A stretch of DNA of 64,000 nt from Planctomycetia bacterium (GCA_016795155.1 JAEUIE010000060.1:1-64000), one strand, 5' to 3'; counted from the stretch's first letter, positions 18,338 to 27,824 are shown. The notes: generated by a model from the sequence alone, not told the origin. A program made the numbers and translations.

Positions 18338-18440
18338 GGCACAACCCTCTGAGGGGGAAGAAAACGGAAGTATTGTAATCGAAATCTGCAATTCCGGGAT
18401 ATTGCAATTCCTGAAATAACCATGCATTCAGGGCAGCATG

Positions 18441-19892
18441 TTACGAGAGTATATCATGCACGACATGGCCATGCACATCTGTCAGGCGATAATACCGCCC
18501 CTGATGCTGGTAGGTGAGCCGTTCATGATCAATGCCCAGTAAATGCAGGATAGTAGCCTGCATGTCGTGAACATGCACTCCGTTTTCTGCCACACTGTAG
18601 CCAAACTCATCGGTTGATCCAAAACTGGTTCCCGTTTTGATGCCTGCACCAGCAAGCCACATGGTAAAGCAACGTGGATGATGATCGCGGCCATAATCAG
18701 TTGCGGTCAATTTCCCCTGGCTGTAATTCGTTCGACCGAACTCACCACCCCAGACCACCAGCGTATCGTTCATCATTCCTTGTTGTTTGAGATCAGTTAG
18801 CAGAGCATAAGTTGCCTGATCGATGTCTGCACATTGGCGACGGATGCCGCCAGGCAATCCGCCATGATGATCCCAGCCCGGATGGTACAACTGAATGAAA
18901 CGGACGTTCTGTTGAGCTAAACGTCTGGCTAAAAGACAATTGGCAGCAAAGGTCCCAGGTTTCCTGGCTTCTGGCCCATAGAGTTTCCAGACACTTTCCG
19001 GCTCGCTCGCAAGATTCATCACTTCGGGCACGCTGGTCTGCATGCGATACGCCATTTCATACTGAGCAACGCGACTGGCTATTTCAGTATCCCCCGTTTG
19101 TTCCTGTTGCAGTTCATGCAGTTCCTTCAATCGATCCAACATATTCCTTCGCGCAGCTGGACTGATGCCATCTGGATTGGCTAAATACAGAACTGGGTCT
19201 TTGCCACCTCGGAACTGAACTCCCTGATGCGTACTCGCCAGGAAACCGTTGCCCCAGAGCCGGGCATAGAGAGGCTGATCAATGCGATCCTTGGAAATTA
19301 ATACTACAAACGCAGGGAGATTTTCATTCAGACTACCGAGACCATAGCTGAGCCAGGAACCTATCGAGGGGCGACCGGCTAATTGAGAACCTGTTTGAAA
19401 AAAAGTAATTGCGGGATCGTGGTTGATTGCCTCCGTGTGGAGCGATTTCACCAGACACAGATCATCAGCCAGCCTGGCTGTGTGAGGCAACAGGTTGCTG
19501 AACCAGGCCCCCGATTGGCCGTGCTGTTTGAATTCAAATATGGAACCAGCTAGTGGCAATCTTGCCTGATGTGCCGACATACCCGTCAAGCGCTGCCCCT
19601 GCCGCACACTGTCAGGCAGGTCTTCCCCATTCTTTTTGTTGAGCAGAGGCTTATAGTCGAACAGATCAAGTTGCGAAGGGCCACCACTCATGAACAGATA
19701 AATGATGCGTTTCGCTTTGGGTGGATGATGAGGTTTATCCAGTATGCCTTTGAGTGGCCCCGGGGATTTGTCATCAGCCAGTACCTTCGCACCCATTAAC
19801 TTAAACAATGCCGTTGCACCCAGACCCATCCCGGTGGTACTGAGGAAAGATCGTCGTGAGGAAGATTGAAGCAATTGCTGGAGGGAGTGCAT
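18441..19892 (-). CDS. DUF1501 (sulfatase-like) exported protein 2
   Basis: 483 residues from the ATG at 19892. Twin-arginine leader SSRRSFLSTTGMGLGATALF. Same set of blocks as the first DUF1501 gene (IIYLFMSGGPSQLDLFDYKP, AGRPSIGSWLSYGLGS, RFIQLYHPGWDHHGG, LVVWGGEFGRT, GVHVHDMQATILHLLGIDHERLTY), but the two proteins differ enough that they are old paralogues, not a recent copy. It carries the GGEFGRT and H-D-MQATILH motifs of the more common planctomycete subgroup. Probably a periplasmic phosphatase/sulfatase-fold enzyme. Its start faces the TIGR03790 gene. Confidence 0.93.
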   Translation of the reverse strand: MHSLQQLLQSSSRRSFLSTTGMGLGATALFKLMGAKVLADDKSPGPLKGILDKPHHPPKAKRIIYLFMSGGPSQLDLFDYKPLLNKKNGEDLPDSVRQGQRLTGMSAHQARLPLAGSIFEFKQHGQSGAWFSNLLPHTARLADDLCLVKSLHTEAINHDPAITFFQTGSQLAGRPSIGSWLSYGLGSLNENLPAFVVLISKDRIDQPLYARLWGNGFLASTHQGVQFRGGKDPVLYLANPDGISPAARRNMLDRLKELHELQQEQTGDTEIASRVAQYEMAYRMQTSVPEVMNLASEPESVWKLYGPEARKPGTFAANCLLARRLAQQNVRFIQLYHPGWDHHGGLPGGIRRQCADIDQATYALLTDLKQQGMMNDTLVVWGGEFGRTNYSQGKLTATDYGRDHHPRCFTMWLAGAGIKTGTSFGSTDEFGYSVAENGVHVHDMQATILHLLGIDHERLTYQHQGRYYRLTDVHGHVVHDILS

Positions 19893-20014
19893 CACTTTAG
19901 TCTAATCGAATTAAGTGAAGGTTGCCAGAAAACTTCGATACATGTGTCTTATACTTCCAGATGGGCAATCCCATAATAGAAAAGGTGAAAGAACGGCTCC
20001 AGACGAGATACACC

Positions 20015-21367
20015 ATGCGGTACATTTCTTTTCTTTTTGTGTTGTGCAGCAGCACTATCAGTTTTGGACAAATCAACAGCCCGACACTTTTTAGTCCTGA
20101 CAGTGTCTGGGTGGTGGTTAACCGAAACATGATAACTTCCGTCGCTCTCGGAGAGTTCTACTGCCAGCAGCGAAAGGTGCCGATGGATCATCTTCTGCGA
20201 CTCGATCTGCCCGATACCGAAGAAATGTCTCGTGAAGATTATGAAACCAGGCTGCTGGCTCCTATTAGAGACAAGCTCAGGTCTTTTCAGCATCAGGATA
20301 TTATTCTGCTGACTACTTACGGTGTACCCATTCGAGTAGGCAACGCAACACCTAAGGCGGAAGATACTACCCGGATCGAGTTAATCAAGAAAGAACTCAA
20401 GAAGAACTATGATGAACTGAGTGAAGCGAACGATCAAGTACGCAAATTGAACGAAGCAAATGAGAAAGCAAAAGCAAAGTTATACGAAGGTGACGTTGCC
20501 AGGCTGAAACAAGCGATTGTGACATTGGAACAGCAGTCGATGATGCACGATCAGCGGGAGAGCAACGCTGCAGTGGATAATGAACTCGCTCTCATGTGGT
20601 ATCCTCCGTATCCCTTGTCTCGCTGGCAGTTGAATACACGATTCTTCACTATCACAGAATCTGCACGATCCAAAATGCCCCGGATCGTGATGACCTGCAG
20701 GGTGGACGGTCCAACACCAGCAGTAGCCAAACGCATCATCGAGGATGCCATCCAGACGGAGGAAGCGGGCGGCCCTGCGGGGTTCGCTTACGTCGATGCA
20801 CGAGGCATCAACTGGAAAAAAGAGGGTGATGCTGCTGGAGGCACCTATGGCGGTTACGATGAGTCGCTGCGTGAACTCGCTGAACTCTTCAAAAAATCGC
20901 TTTTTCGAACTACTCTCAACAATACGGAAGATGTATTTCGTGTTGGAACCTGTCCGCGCACTGCTCTCTATTGTGGCTGGTATGCATTACAGAATTACAC
21001 ACCGGCATTTGAATTGATGAAGGGTTCCATTGCTTACCACATTGCCAGCTTTGAAGCGGTGTCATTGCGAGAAGCTAACAATAAACGCTGGGTCCCCAAC
21101 CTGCTTCAGGATGGAGCCTGTGTTTCCATTGGCCCCGTATGGGAACCTTATTTGATTGCCTTCCCGAAGCCTGCAACGTTCTTCGGGTTTCTTCTTGCCG
21201 GGCATACGGTTGTGGAAAGCTACTGGCTCAGTAACCATTTCACCAGTTGGCAGATGATGATTATTGGAGATCCACTCTACAGGCCCTATGGTAAAAAGCC
21301 TCGCTTGAAAACAGAAGAAGTGAAGCTCTCCCCAGCGGGTGCAATCTTCCCACCGCGGGTTCGTTGA
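20015..21367 (+). CDS. TIGR03790-family exported protein with coiled-coil insertion
   Basis: 450 residues from the ATG at 20015, which begins a signal peptide (MRYISFLFVLCSSTISFGQ); an open frame reaches back to 19922 without one. Characteristic blocks: VWVVVNRNMITSVALGEFYCQQRKVP, then VGVPIR-like LLTTYGVPIRVGN, RIVMTCRVDGPTPAVAKRII, GFAYVDARGINWK, YCGWYALQNY, and TVVESYWLSNHFTSWQMMIIGDPLYRPY. These are the conserved features of TIGR03790, a family of unknown function common in planctomycetes and acidobacteria. A charged helical insertion of ~55 residues (about 120-180) looks like a coiled coil. Confidence 0.85.
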   Translation: MRYISFLFVLCSSTISFGQINSPTLFSPDSVWVVVNRNMITSVALGEFYCQQRKVPMDHLLRLDLPDTEEMSREDYETRLLAPIRDKLRSFQHQDIILLTTYGVPIRVGNATPKAEDTTRIELIKKELKKNYDELSEANDQVRKLNEANEKAKAKLYEGDVARLKQAIVTLEQQSMMHDQRESNAAVDNELALMWYPPYPLSRWQLNTRFFTITESARSKMPRIVMTCRVDGPTPAVAKRIIEDAIQTEEAGGPAGFAYVDARGINWKKEGDAAGGTYGGYDESLRELAELFKKSLFRTTLNNTEDVFRVGTCPRTALYCGWYALQNYTPAFELMKGSIAYHIASFEAVSLREANNKRWVPNLLQDGACVSIGPVWEPYLIAFPKPATFFGFLLAGHTVVESYWLSNHFTSWQMMIIGDPLYRPYGKKPRLKTEEVKLSPAGAIFPPRVR

Positions 21368-21569
21368 TGAACCCAAAAATAATCGGAAAAGCGTGAAAGA
21401 TTAGCCAGTTGCGCTCCATCTAGATTTTGTTCAGGGAAGTAAATTCGCTGAATTTCATAAGTATCTGCTTGATCGACTGTTTTTGGCAAAGTAAGATGCG
21501 GGACGAGACTCGAAACAGAAAACAGGTAGTAAGCGTGGTTTATTCCACGTCTTGAGTGGAGTTTTAAGT
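21368..21569 (+). promoter_or_regulatory. Upstream region of the T6SS gene run, probable promoter position
   Basis: 202 bases without a gene before tssB. The region must hold the promoter of the tss run if that run is an operon. GGAG lies 8 bases before the tssB ATG. I could not identify a confident sigma-70 or sigma-54 element. Confidence 0.4.
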
Positions 21570-22100
21570 ATGTCTGCAAGTAATCAAAAGAAGATTGGCC
21601 GAGTCCGACCGCCTCGTGTCCAAATCACCTATGATGTGGAAACCAACGGTGCTTTACAGAAGAAGGAACTTCCTTTTGTGGTGGGTGTCGTAGCAGATTT
21701 GTCAGCTCAGCGAACCGAACCCCTGCCACCACTGAAAGATCGGAAATTTGTCGAGGTTGATCGTGATAATCTCAACAGTGTTATGGCCGATGCAGCTCCG
21801 GAAATCAATATACGGGTAGACAACAAACTTTCTGAAGATGGCTCACAGCTATCCGTGCCCTTGAAATTCCGCAGCATGGAAGACTTTCATCCTGCCAGGG
21901 TAGCAGAACAGATTCCTGCCTTGAAAGAATTACTCGACATGCGACAGCGCCTCGATGAGGTGCTCAGCAAAATTGGCGTAAATGCCAAACTGGAAGGCCT
22001 GCTGCAGGAGGTATTGCAGAATACCGCCAAGGTGGAAGAACTCGCAAAGCAAATGGGAATTGCAGCGGATGCCCCTGCAGCACCCACGGAGGAAAAATAA
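21570..22100 (+). CDS. tssB: Type VI secretion contractile sheath small subunit TssB (VipA)
   Basis: 176 residues from the ATG at 21570, with GGAG upstream. Signature blocks of TssB: RVRPPRVQITYDVETNGA, ELPFVVGVVADLSAQ, KFVEVDRDNLNSVM, LKFRSMEDFHPARVAEQIP, and a helical C-terminus. TssB assembles with TssC into the cytosolic contractile sheath that drives the Hcp tube. First gene of the tssB-C-hcp-E-F-G run, with tssC starting three bases after its stop. C-terminal low-complexity tail DAPAAPTEEK. Confidence 0.97.
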   Translation: MSASNQKKIGRVRPPRVQITYDVETNGALQKKELPFVVGVVADLSAQRTEPLPPLKDRKFVEVDRDNLNSVMADAAPEINIRVDNKLSEDGSQLSVPLKFRSMEDFHPARVAEQIPALKELLDMRQRLDEVLSKIGVNAKLEGLLQEVLQNTAKVEELAKQMGIAADAPAAPTEEK

Positions 22101-22103
22101 GCC

Positions 22104-23588
22104 ATGGCTAAGTCGCAAAGTGCAGCAGCAGGTGGAGCAGAGGCAGTACAGGAAGAGAAAAGCCTGCTCGATACCATTCTCGACAATACCAAACCTGCAT
22201 CAAAAACCGAACGTGAGCGCAATCAGGGCTTCATCGGCGAGCTGGTGAAACAGGCATTGAACGCCAAGCCTGGCTCGGTGGTCTCAGGAGACCTGGAACG
22301 CACGATAAAGCTCTGGCAAGCTGAGATCGATCGTAAACTCTCAGCCCAGTTGAACGAAGTCATGCATCATCCTGACTTTCAGAAGGTCGAAGGAACCTGG
22401 CGCGGCCTTGATTATCTTGTCAAGCAATCTGAAACGGGTGATACGCTCAAGATTCGTGTATTGAATGTTTCCAAGAAGACACTGGCCAAAGATCTCGAAA
22501 ATGCTGTCGAGTTTGACCAAAGTGCATTCTTCAAGAAAATTTATGAATCGGAATACGGTGTTCTGGGTGGACATCCATATGGACTGATTGTCGGAGACTA
22601 TGAATTCGGCAAACATCCCGAAGATGTAGAAATGCTGAAGAAGATTTCGGGAGTGGCTGCATCCGCACATGCTCCCTTTGTCTCGGCGGCCTCTGCCAGT
22701 ATGTTCGGGCTGGATGATTACACCGAATTAAATCAGCCTCGCGATCTGGCTAAAATCTTTTCCAGTGTGGATTATGCATCTTGGAAGAGTTTTCGCGAAT
22801 CAGAAGATTCCCGGTATGTTGCACTTGCTTTGCCCCGAGTACTGTCGCGACTGCCCTATGGAGCCGAGACCAAACCTATCGAGGAGTTCAACTTCGAAGA
22901 AGTGGTTGACAAGGATCACAACAAGTACTTATGGATGAACGCAGCCTGGGCTTATGCTGTAAGGGCAACTACTGCGTTTTCTAATGATGGCTGGTTCATG
23001 CGTACTCGCGGCGTGGAAGGTGGTGGCAAAGTCGAAGGTTTGCCAGTACACACCTTCTCCGAAGATGGTGGCAGAACCATGAAATGTCCCACCGAAGTGC
23101 TTATCCCTGATCGCCGGGAAAACGAATTGTCTGAACTGGGTTTTCTGCCCTTACTGCATTGCAAAAACACTGATTTTGCAGCCTTCCTGGGAGCACAGAG
23201 TTGCCAGAAACCCAAGACGTATTTTGATACTGGTGCCAATGCCAACGCCGAGATGTCCACCAAGTTTAATTACCTGATGTGCGTCTCCCGATTTGCCCAT
23301 TACCTGAAGGTGATGGCACGTGATAAAGTTGGTGCCATGATGGAGTCCCACGATGTTCAAAACTGGTTACAGGGTTGGATCAATAACTTTATTGATCCAA
23401 ATCCCGAGATTTCCGGTCAGGAAATGAAGGCCAAACATCCATTACGGGAAGCTCGCATAGCCGTAACGGAAGTAAAGGGCAAGCCGGGTTGGTATCAAGC
23501 TACCGCACACTTGCGGCCCCACTATCAACTGGAAGGCATCGATGCTTCGATGCGCTTGGTGGCGGAACTGCCGCAAGCCAAGAAGTAA
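22104..23588 (+). CDS. tssC: Type VI secretion contractile sheath large subunit TssC (VipB)
   Basis: 494 residues, normal length for TssC. GGAGG precedes the ATG. Conserved blocks: FQKVEGTWRGLDYLVKQSE, SEYGVLGGHPYGLIVGDYEF, HAPFVSAASASMFGL, RYVALALPRVLSRLPYG, NAAWAYAVRATTAF, LPVHTFSEDGG, GFLPLLHCKNTDFAAF, FNYLMCVSRFAHYLKVMARDK, and C-terminal GWYQATAHLRPHYQLEGI. With TssB it forms the sheath. Recycling of contracted sheath normally needs ClpV, which is not in this window. Confidence 0.98.
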   Translation: MAKSQSAAAGGAEAVQEEKSLLDTILDNTKPASKTERERNQGFIGELVKQALNAKPGSVVSGDLERTIKLWQAEIDRKLSAQLNEVMHHPDFQKVEGTWRGLDYLVKQSETGDTLKIRVLNVSKKTLAKDLENAVEFDQSAFFKKIYESEYGVLGGHPYGLIVGDYEFGKHPEDVEMLKKISGVAASAHAPFVSAASASMFGLDDYTELNQPRDLAKIFSSVDYASWKSFRESEDSRYVALALPRVLSRLPYGAETKPIEEFNFEEVVDKDHNKYLWMNAAWAYAVRATTAFSNDGWFMRTRGVEGGGKVEGLPVHTFSEDGGRTMKCPTEVLIPDRRENELSELGFLPLLHCKNTDFAAFLGAQSCQKPKTYFDTGANANAEMSTKFNYLMCVSRFAHYLKVMARDKVGAMMESHDVQNWLQGWINNFIDPNPEISGQEMKAKHPLREARIAVTEVKGKPGWYQATAHLRPHYQLEGIDASMRLVAELPQAKK

Positions 23589-23678
23589 CATCTTTTTGCA
23601 TGAAAAGTGTTTGGGTTCGACGGACCAGATGCTTTTCATTCTGCTCAATCATCATCCGTCGTTACAGGGAGCATAACC

Positions 23679-24164
23679 ATGGCAGCTGACTATTTCTTGA
23701 AAATCGATGGTGCACCAGCTGATTCGCAGACTGAAGGTCATAAAGGGGAGATTCAAGTGGAATCATGGAGTTGGGGCGCATCGAATCCAACTTCAGGTTT
23801 TACTGAAGGTGAAGGACTGGGTGCTGGAAAGGTACAGATGCAGGATTTTCATTTCACCATGAAAAACAGCAAGGCCTCGCCGGTCCTTATGCAACATTGT
23901 GCAACAGGAAAACATATTCCTACAGCCATTTTGACTTGCCGTAAAGCAGGTGGAAAGCAAGAAACCTATTTGAAAATTACTTTCAACAATCTGTTGATCA
24001 GTAGTTATCAAACTGGTGGAAGTGCTGGTGGTGAAGTACCTTTTGATTCCATTTCGTTCAATTATACCGAAATGCTGATGGAGACATTTGGACAAAAGGC
24101 TGATGGTACTGTCGGACCAACAGGGAAAGCCGGTTACAATTTAAAGACGCAAACCAAGAAGTAA
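23679..24164 (+). CDS. hcp: Type VI secretion tube protein Hcp (TssD)
   Basis: 161 residues from the ATG at 23679, with CAGGGAG upstream; the open frame back to 23607 lacks family sequence. Typical Hcp1-type start MAADYFLKIDGAPADSQTEG, then IQVESWSWGASNP, VQMQDFHFTMKNSKASPVLM, KQETYLKITFNNLLISSYQ, and DSISFNYTEMLMETFGQ. Hexameric rings of Hcp stack into the inner tube and carry small effectors. No C-terminal effector domain is attached. A strong hairpin follows, as often found behind genes needing high expression in an operon. Confidence 0.97.
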   Translation: MAADYFLKIDGAPADSQTEGHKGEIQVESWSWGASNPTSGFTEGEGLGAGKVQMQDFHFTMKNSKASPVLMQHCATGKHIPTAILTCRKAGGKQETYLKITFNNLLISSYQTGGSAGGEVPFDSISFNYTEMLMETFGQKADGTVGPTGKAGYNLKTQTKK

Positions 24165-24187
24165 CCGTGATTCTCTTGAGTCATCGT

Positions 24188-24215
24188 AAGGCTTCCGCAG
24201 GCTTGCGGAAGCCTT
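24188..24215 (+). terminator. Hairpin between hcp and tssE (partial terminator or mRNA processing site)
   Basis: Perfect 11-bp stem AAGGCTTCCGC / GCGGAAGCCTT with a 6-base loop, 24 bases after the hcp stop, with only a short T-run after it. Inferred role: attenuation or 3' stabilisation, giving more hcp than tssE-G transcript. Confidence 0.7.
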
Positions 24216-24262
24216 TATCGTTCCATTACCGTTGGACGGTCTGAAATTTTCACAGGGTACCC

Positions 24263-24757
24263 GTGTCGTACGAACCAAATACCAACGTGTTCAAACCCTC
24301 TTTACTCGATCGTCTGCTCGATGCAAACGAAGTGCGTTATGGCCAAACACTCCTGCAACTGGAAGAATCCATACTGAGCGATCTGCAGGATCTGCTCAAT
24401 ACTCGAAGCCCTCCACGAGATCAATTTGCCAATTTGCCTGATGCTGCTAAAACGGTGGCCAACTATGGCCTGATGGATTTTTCCCATTTGGAAATTCAGT
24501 CGCGTGATGACAGAATGCAGATTCTGGATCATATCAAAACACTCATCGAAACCTACGAACCTCGATTGCACGATGTGGAAGTTGTTGAACGTAAGCAGGA
24601 TGATGTAGAAAAAATGGCCAAAGGCGATTTTCGCAAAGGTGCTTTATTTTTTCAAATCAAGGCCAGGCTGGCTGGCAACCCAGGACCTGAAGTGTCATTT
24701 GAAACCATCCTTGAACTGTCAAAGGGGTCACACACCGTCAAGAAGGAATTGTCATGA
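24263..24757 (+). CDS. tssE: Type VI secretion baseplate subunit TssE (gp25-like)
   Basis: 164 residues, GTG start with an AGGGT-like site upstream. Opens FKPSLLDRLLDAN, the standard TssE entry, followed by LEESILSDLQDLLNTRSP and the gp25 core VANYGLMDFSHLEIQSRDDR and IKTLIETYEPRL. The C-terminal FFQIKARLAGNPGPEVSFETILELS completes the gpW/gp25 lysozyme-like fold. It initiates sheath assembly on the baseplate. tssF starts in its stop (ATGA overlap at 24754-24757). Confidence 0.95.
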   Translation: MSYEPNTNVFKPSLLDRLLDANEVRYGQTLLQLEESILSDLQDLLNTRSPPRDQFANLPDAAKTVANYGLMDFSHLEIQSRDDRMQILDHIKTLIETYEPRLHDVEVVERKQDDVEKMAKGDFRKGALFFQIKARLAGNPGPEVSFETILELSKGSHTVKKELS

Positions 24758-26655
24758 GCGTGAAGAAAGATATTACCTGGGTCCACTATGACCAGGAACT
24801 GAGACGTTTCTGGAAACATGCCCAGGAGTTTTCATCGCGCTACAAGCTGGAAGCAACCGCACTCGGACTGGGAGTTGATCGTTCGACTGATCCACATGTT
24901 GAGCGGATGATCGAAGCTTTTGCTCTGCTTACCGCCAGAGTTCGCACCAAACTCGATGATGATTTTCCTGAACTCATTGATGGGATGTTGGGGGTCCTCT
25001 ATCCTCATCTGCTGTCCCCCATTCCCTCGATGAGCATCGTGCAGTTCGATCCGATTCCGGGTGTGTCAGGTCTGGAAAAAGGGTTGACGATACCTGCGAA
25101 TTCCATGCTGGCTACCAGGGATGTGCCAGGGCTTCCCTGTGCGTGTCAATACCGAACCTCCTATCCGGTAACTCTCTGGCCTGTCAAGTTGTTGGAAGCC
25201 AGACTGCAATCGCCACCCTATCCTTCAACCTGGAAACTGGCCCAGCACACTGCAACTCAGGAATCGTTGCGACCCAAGTCAGTATTGCGGTTAGCCTTTC
25301 AAACAACCGGAACAGCTGTCTTTGACAGCCTTTCGCTCGAGCAGTTACGCTTGTACCTGTGGGGTGACAACGTATTAACTGCTTTGCTCCATGAACTGCT
25401 GCTCAATCATGTGATGGCGGTTTCATTCCGTGATGAGACCTTGCCCCAGTCGCGACCGGTCGCATTCTCTGCAGAGGAATCAATTAAACCGGTGGGATTC
25501 AGCTTGGAGGAAGGCATTCTCCCCTATCCGGCACAGTCCTTTCAGGGATATCGCCTGCTCACTGAATTTTTTGTCTATCGGGAAAAGTTTCTGTTTCTTG
25601 ACTTCGGTGGATGGACGCGTGCCAAAGAACAGAAAGCTATTCAGGGGAACAAGATCGAGTTGCTGATCTATCTTGATCGATCCCTGCCAACTGCCTTAGA
25701 ACGTGAAGTAACTTCGTTAAATTTCCGACTTGGTGCAACTCCAGTCATTAACCTGTTTGAGAAAAAGACCGAAGCGATACCGCTTACGTTTGAGAAATAT
25801 GACTATCCCGTCATACCGGATGTACATTATCCTTCTGCTCATGAAGTGATATCCATAACGGACGTTCGGCATGTCGATCCTATTCAAGGGAACGAAACGA
25901 ATTACGCACCGTTTTATTCTTACCGGCATAACGACCGGGAGCGACATCGTGCGTATTGGCAGGCGCGTCGCCGATCCACGCGGGATGAACCTTCAACTTA
26001 TTCGGGCACCGAAGTCGATCTGCATTTCGTCAACCTTGATTTCGATCCGCAGATTCCCTCTGATCCCACCGTGGTGGTAACCACGTTATGCTGCAATCGT
26101 GATCTTCCTTCGGTACTCAGGGAAGCTGGTGAAGCCCTGGCTTTTGAGCCGATGACTGCTTTACCAGTCTCGATCACCTGCCTGAGGCCGGTGACGCCCA
26201 CACTTCGACCCTTGCCTGGACGGGGATCATACTGGCGGTTGATTTCGCATCTGAATCTCAATCATTTATCCCTGTCGGATTCACAGTTGGGCAAGCAGGT
26301 GTTTCTGGAATATCTGACTCTCTACGATTTTGCTGACCCGGAAACCAACAGCCAGATTGCCAAGATTAATCAACAGGTGATTGAAAGTGTTCTTGATCTC
26401 CGAACGCGGCGTAGCGTCGAATTGATCCGTGCAGACGGCATGGTCGGATTTGCACGAGGCATGGAGATCACTATCGAACTCGACGAAGAAAGACTGGTTG
26501 GCCTGGGTTCTTACCTGTTTGCCAGCATCCTGGATCAGTTCTTCGCCCTGTATGCTTCCATTAACTCTTTTACACGACTGATCCATGGCACCAGACAAAG
26601 TGGCGCGGTAGTCAAACGCTGGCCGATCCGCAGCGGAACACGTGAACTCCTTTAA
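24754..26655 (+). CDS. tssF: Type VI secretion baseplate subunit TssF
   Basis: 633 residues, standard length. N-terminal hallmark: ELRRFWKHAQEFSSRY, DPHVERMIEAFALLTARVRTKLDD, FPELIDGMLGVLYPHLLSPIPSMSI. Later blocks include VINLFEKKTEAIPLTFEKYDYPVIPD and a C-terminal region ending SGAVVKRWPIRSGTRELL. With TssG, TssE and TssK it forms the baseplate wedge. Translationally linked to tssE (ATGA) and to tssG (TAATG). Confidence 0.96.
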   Translation: MSVKKDITWVHYDQELRRFWKHAQEFSSRYKLEATALGLGVDRSTDPHVERMIEAFALLTARVRTKLDDDFPELIDGMLGVLYPHLLSPIPSMSIVQFDPIPGVSGLEKGLTIPANSMLATRDVPGLPCACQYRTSYPVTLWPVKLLEARLQSPPYPSTWKLAQHTATQESLRPKSVLRLAFQTTGTAVFDSLSLEQLRLYLWGDNVLTALLHELLLNHVMAVSFRDETLPQSRPVAFSAEESIKPVGFSLEEGILPYPAQSFQGYRLLTEFFVYREKFLFLDFGGWTRAKEQKAIQGNKIELLIYLDRSLPTALEREVTSLNFRLGATPVINLFEKKTEAIPLTFEKYDYPVIPDVHYPSAHEVISITDVRHVDPIQGNETNYAPFYSYRHNDRERHRAYWQARRRSTRDEPSTYSGTEVDLHFVNLDFDPQIPSDPTVVVTTLCCNRDLPSVLREAGEALAFEPMTALPVSITCLRPVTPTLRPLPGRGSYWRLISHLNLNHLSLSDSQLGKQVFLEYLTLYDFADPETNSQIAKINQQVIESVLDLRTRRSVELIRADGMVGFARGMEITIELDEERLVGLGSYLFASILDQFFALYASINSFTRLIHGTRQSGAVVKRWPIRSGTRELL

Positions 26656-27824
26656 TGAACACTAGTATGACTCTGGAACAGAAACTTTTTGAACAGCCAA
26701 CTTCGTTTGATTTTTTCCAAACGGTTTTCATCCTCGAAGTATTGCATCGGGGCCAGCACAGTTCACGTATTGAAATCGAAGAGCAGTTCCGGCTGAAAAC
26801 GTTTCCCTCTCTGGTATTTCCATCCAGTTCGGTGAAATTTCTGCGGAAGAAACTGCACCTGGTCAATAAGCCTCACATCTATGTCAATTTTCTAGGGCTG
26901 ATCGGGCCTCAGGGTGCATTGCCCTTGCACTATACCCTGAAAGTGCTTGCTGCCAGCAAACTGGTAAAGGAAGATGGTCTGTCTACATCGCCACTGCAGG
27001 AGTGGCTGGATCTCTTCAATCATCGATTCCTGACACTTTTTTATCGAGCATGGGAGAAGTACCGTTTTCCCGTCGCCTACTTCCATTCCAACCGCCTTGG
27101 CATTCATCAGGAAAAAACGGCTGGAAAGATTCTAAGCCAGACAGACGACTTCACGCAGGCGCTGTTTTCACTCATTGGTCTGGGTGTCCCCGGTTTGCGC
27201 AACAGATTGCGCGTGGAATCTGTTGACAATACTTCCTCTTCCACCCAGTTATTGGCGATCGTTCCCGATGAAGCACTTTTGCATTACGCTGGTAACCTCG
27301 CTCATCGTCCTCGTCATGCCAGCGGTCTCCAGGCTCTCCTCAGCGATTACTTTAACCTGCGGGTCAAGGTTCAGGTGTTGAAAGGACAATGGCTGCAACT
27401 CGATGCATCAAGCCAGTCACAAATGAGCGAAGATGGGCATTGTTCACTGGGAGAAGATGTGATTGCCGGTGAACGTATCTGGGATTTCAACAGCATGTTT
27501 CGGATTTCACTGGGGCCTTTATCCTATGATAGGTTCGTAGAACTCTTGCCGGACGAGAGCCATGTCAAAGTACGAAAAACTTTTTATCTTCTTTGTCAGA
27601 TGACGCGATTCTACGTCGGACCGGAATTTGATTTTGAAGTGCAGTTGCGACTAAAAGGAGATGAAGTGCCTGCCTGTGAGTTGAGTAATCCCGGTGGCAG
27701 TACACTGGGAGCCAGGCTTGGTTGGAACACCTGGCTACCATCGACGGAAATGCCTGAAGTGGTGGAAGATGCCGTGTTCCAGGCGGATGATCGTACCTTG
27801 CTCGCTGCGTCTATTGTGAATTAA
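26655..27824 (+). CDS. tssG: Type VI secretion baseplate subunit TssG
   Basis: 389 residues. The start codon shares its A with the tssF stop (TAATG). Early blocks: QPTSFDFFQTVFILEVL, RLKTFPSLVFPSSSVKFL, VNFLGLIGPQGALPLHYT, then LFNHRFLTLFYRAWEKYRFPVAY, the best-conserved TssG segment. C-terminus: LSNPGGSTLGARLGWNTWLP, also typical. It binds TssF and TssK in the wedge. Its stop shares the palindrome TTAA (27821-27824) with the stop of the convergent porin gene; the tss run ends here. Confidence 0.95.
   Translation: MNTSMTLEQKLFEQPTSFDFFQTVFILEVLHRGQHSSRIEIEEQFRLKTFPSLVFPSSSVKFLRKKLHLVNKPHIYVNFLGLIGPQGALPLHYTLKVLAASKLVKEDGLSTSPLQEWLDLFNHRFLTLFYRAWEKYRFPVAYFHSNRLGIHQEKTAGKILSQTDDFTQALFSLIGLGVPGLRNRLRVESVDNTSSSTQLLAIVPDEALLHYAGNLAHRPRHASGLQALLSDYFNLRVKVQVLKGQWLQLDASSQSQMSEDGHCSLGEDVIAGERIWDFNSMFRISLGPLSYDRFVELLPDESHVKVRKTFYLLCQMTRFYVGPEFDFEVQLRLKGDEVPACELSNPGGSTLGARLGWNTWLPSTEMPEVVEDAVFQADDRTLLAASIVN

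Noticed and set aside
21484-21505. TTGGCA...ATGC upstream of tssB as a sigma-54 (-24/-12) promoter
   Set aside because: GG and GC are separated by 11 bases instead of the required 10, and the flanking consensus is poor.
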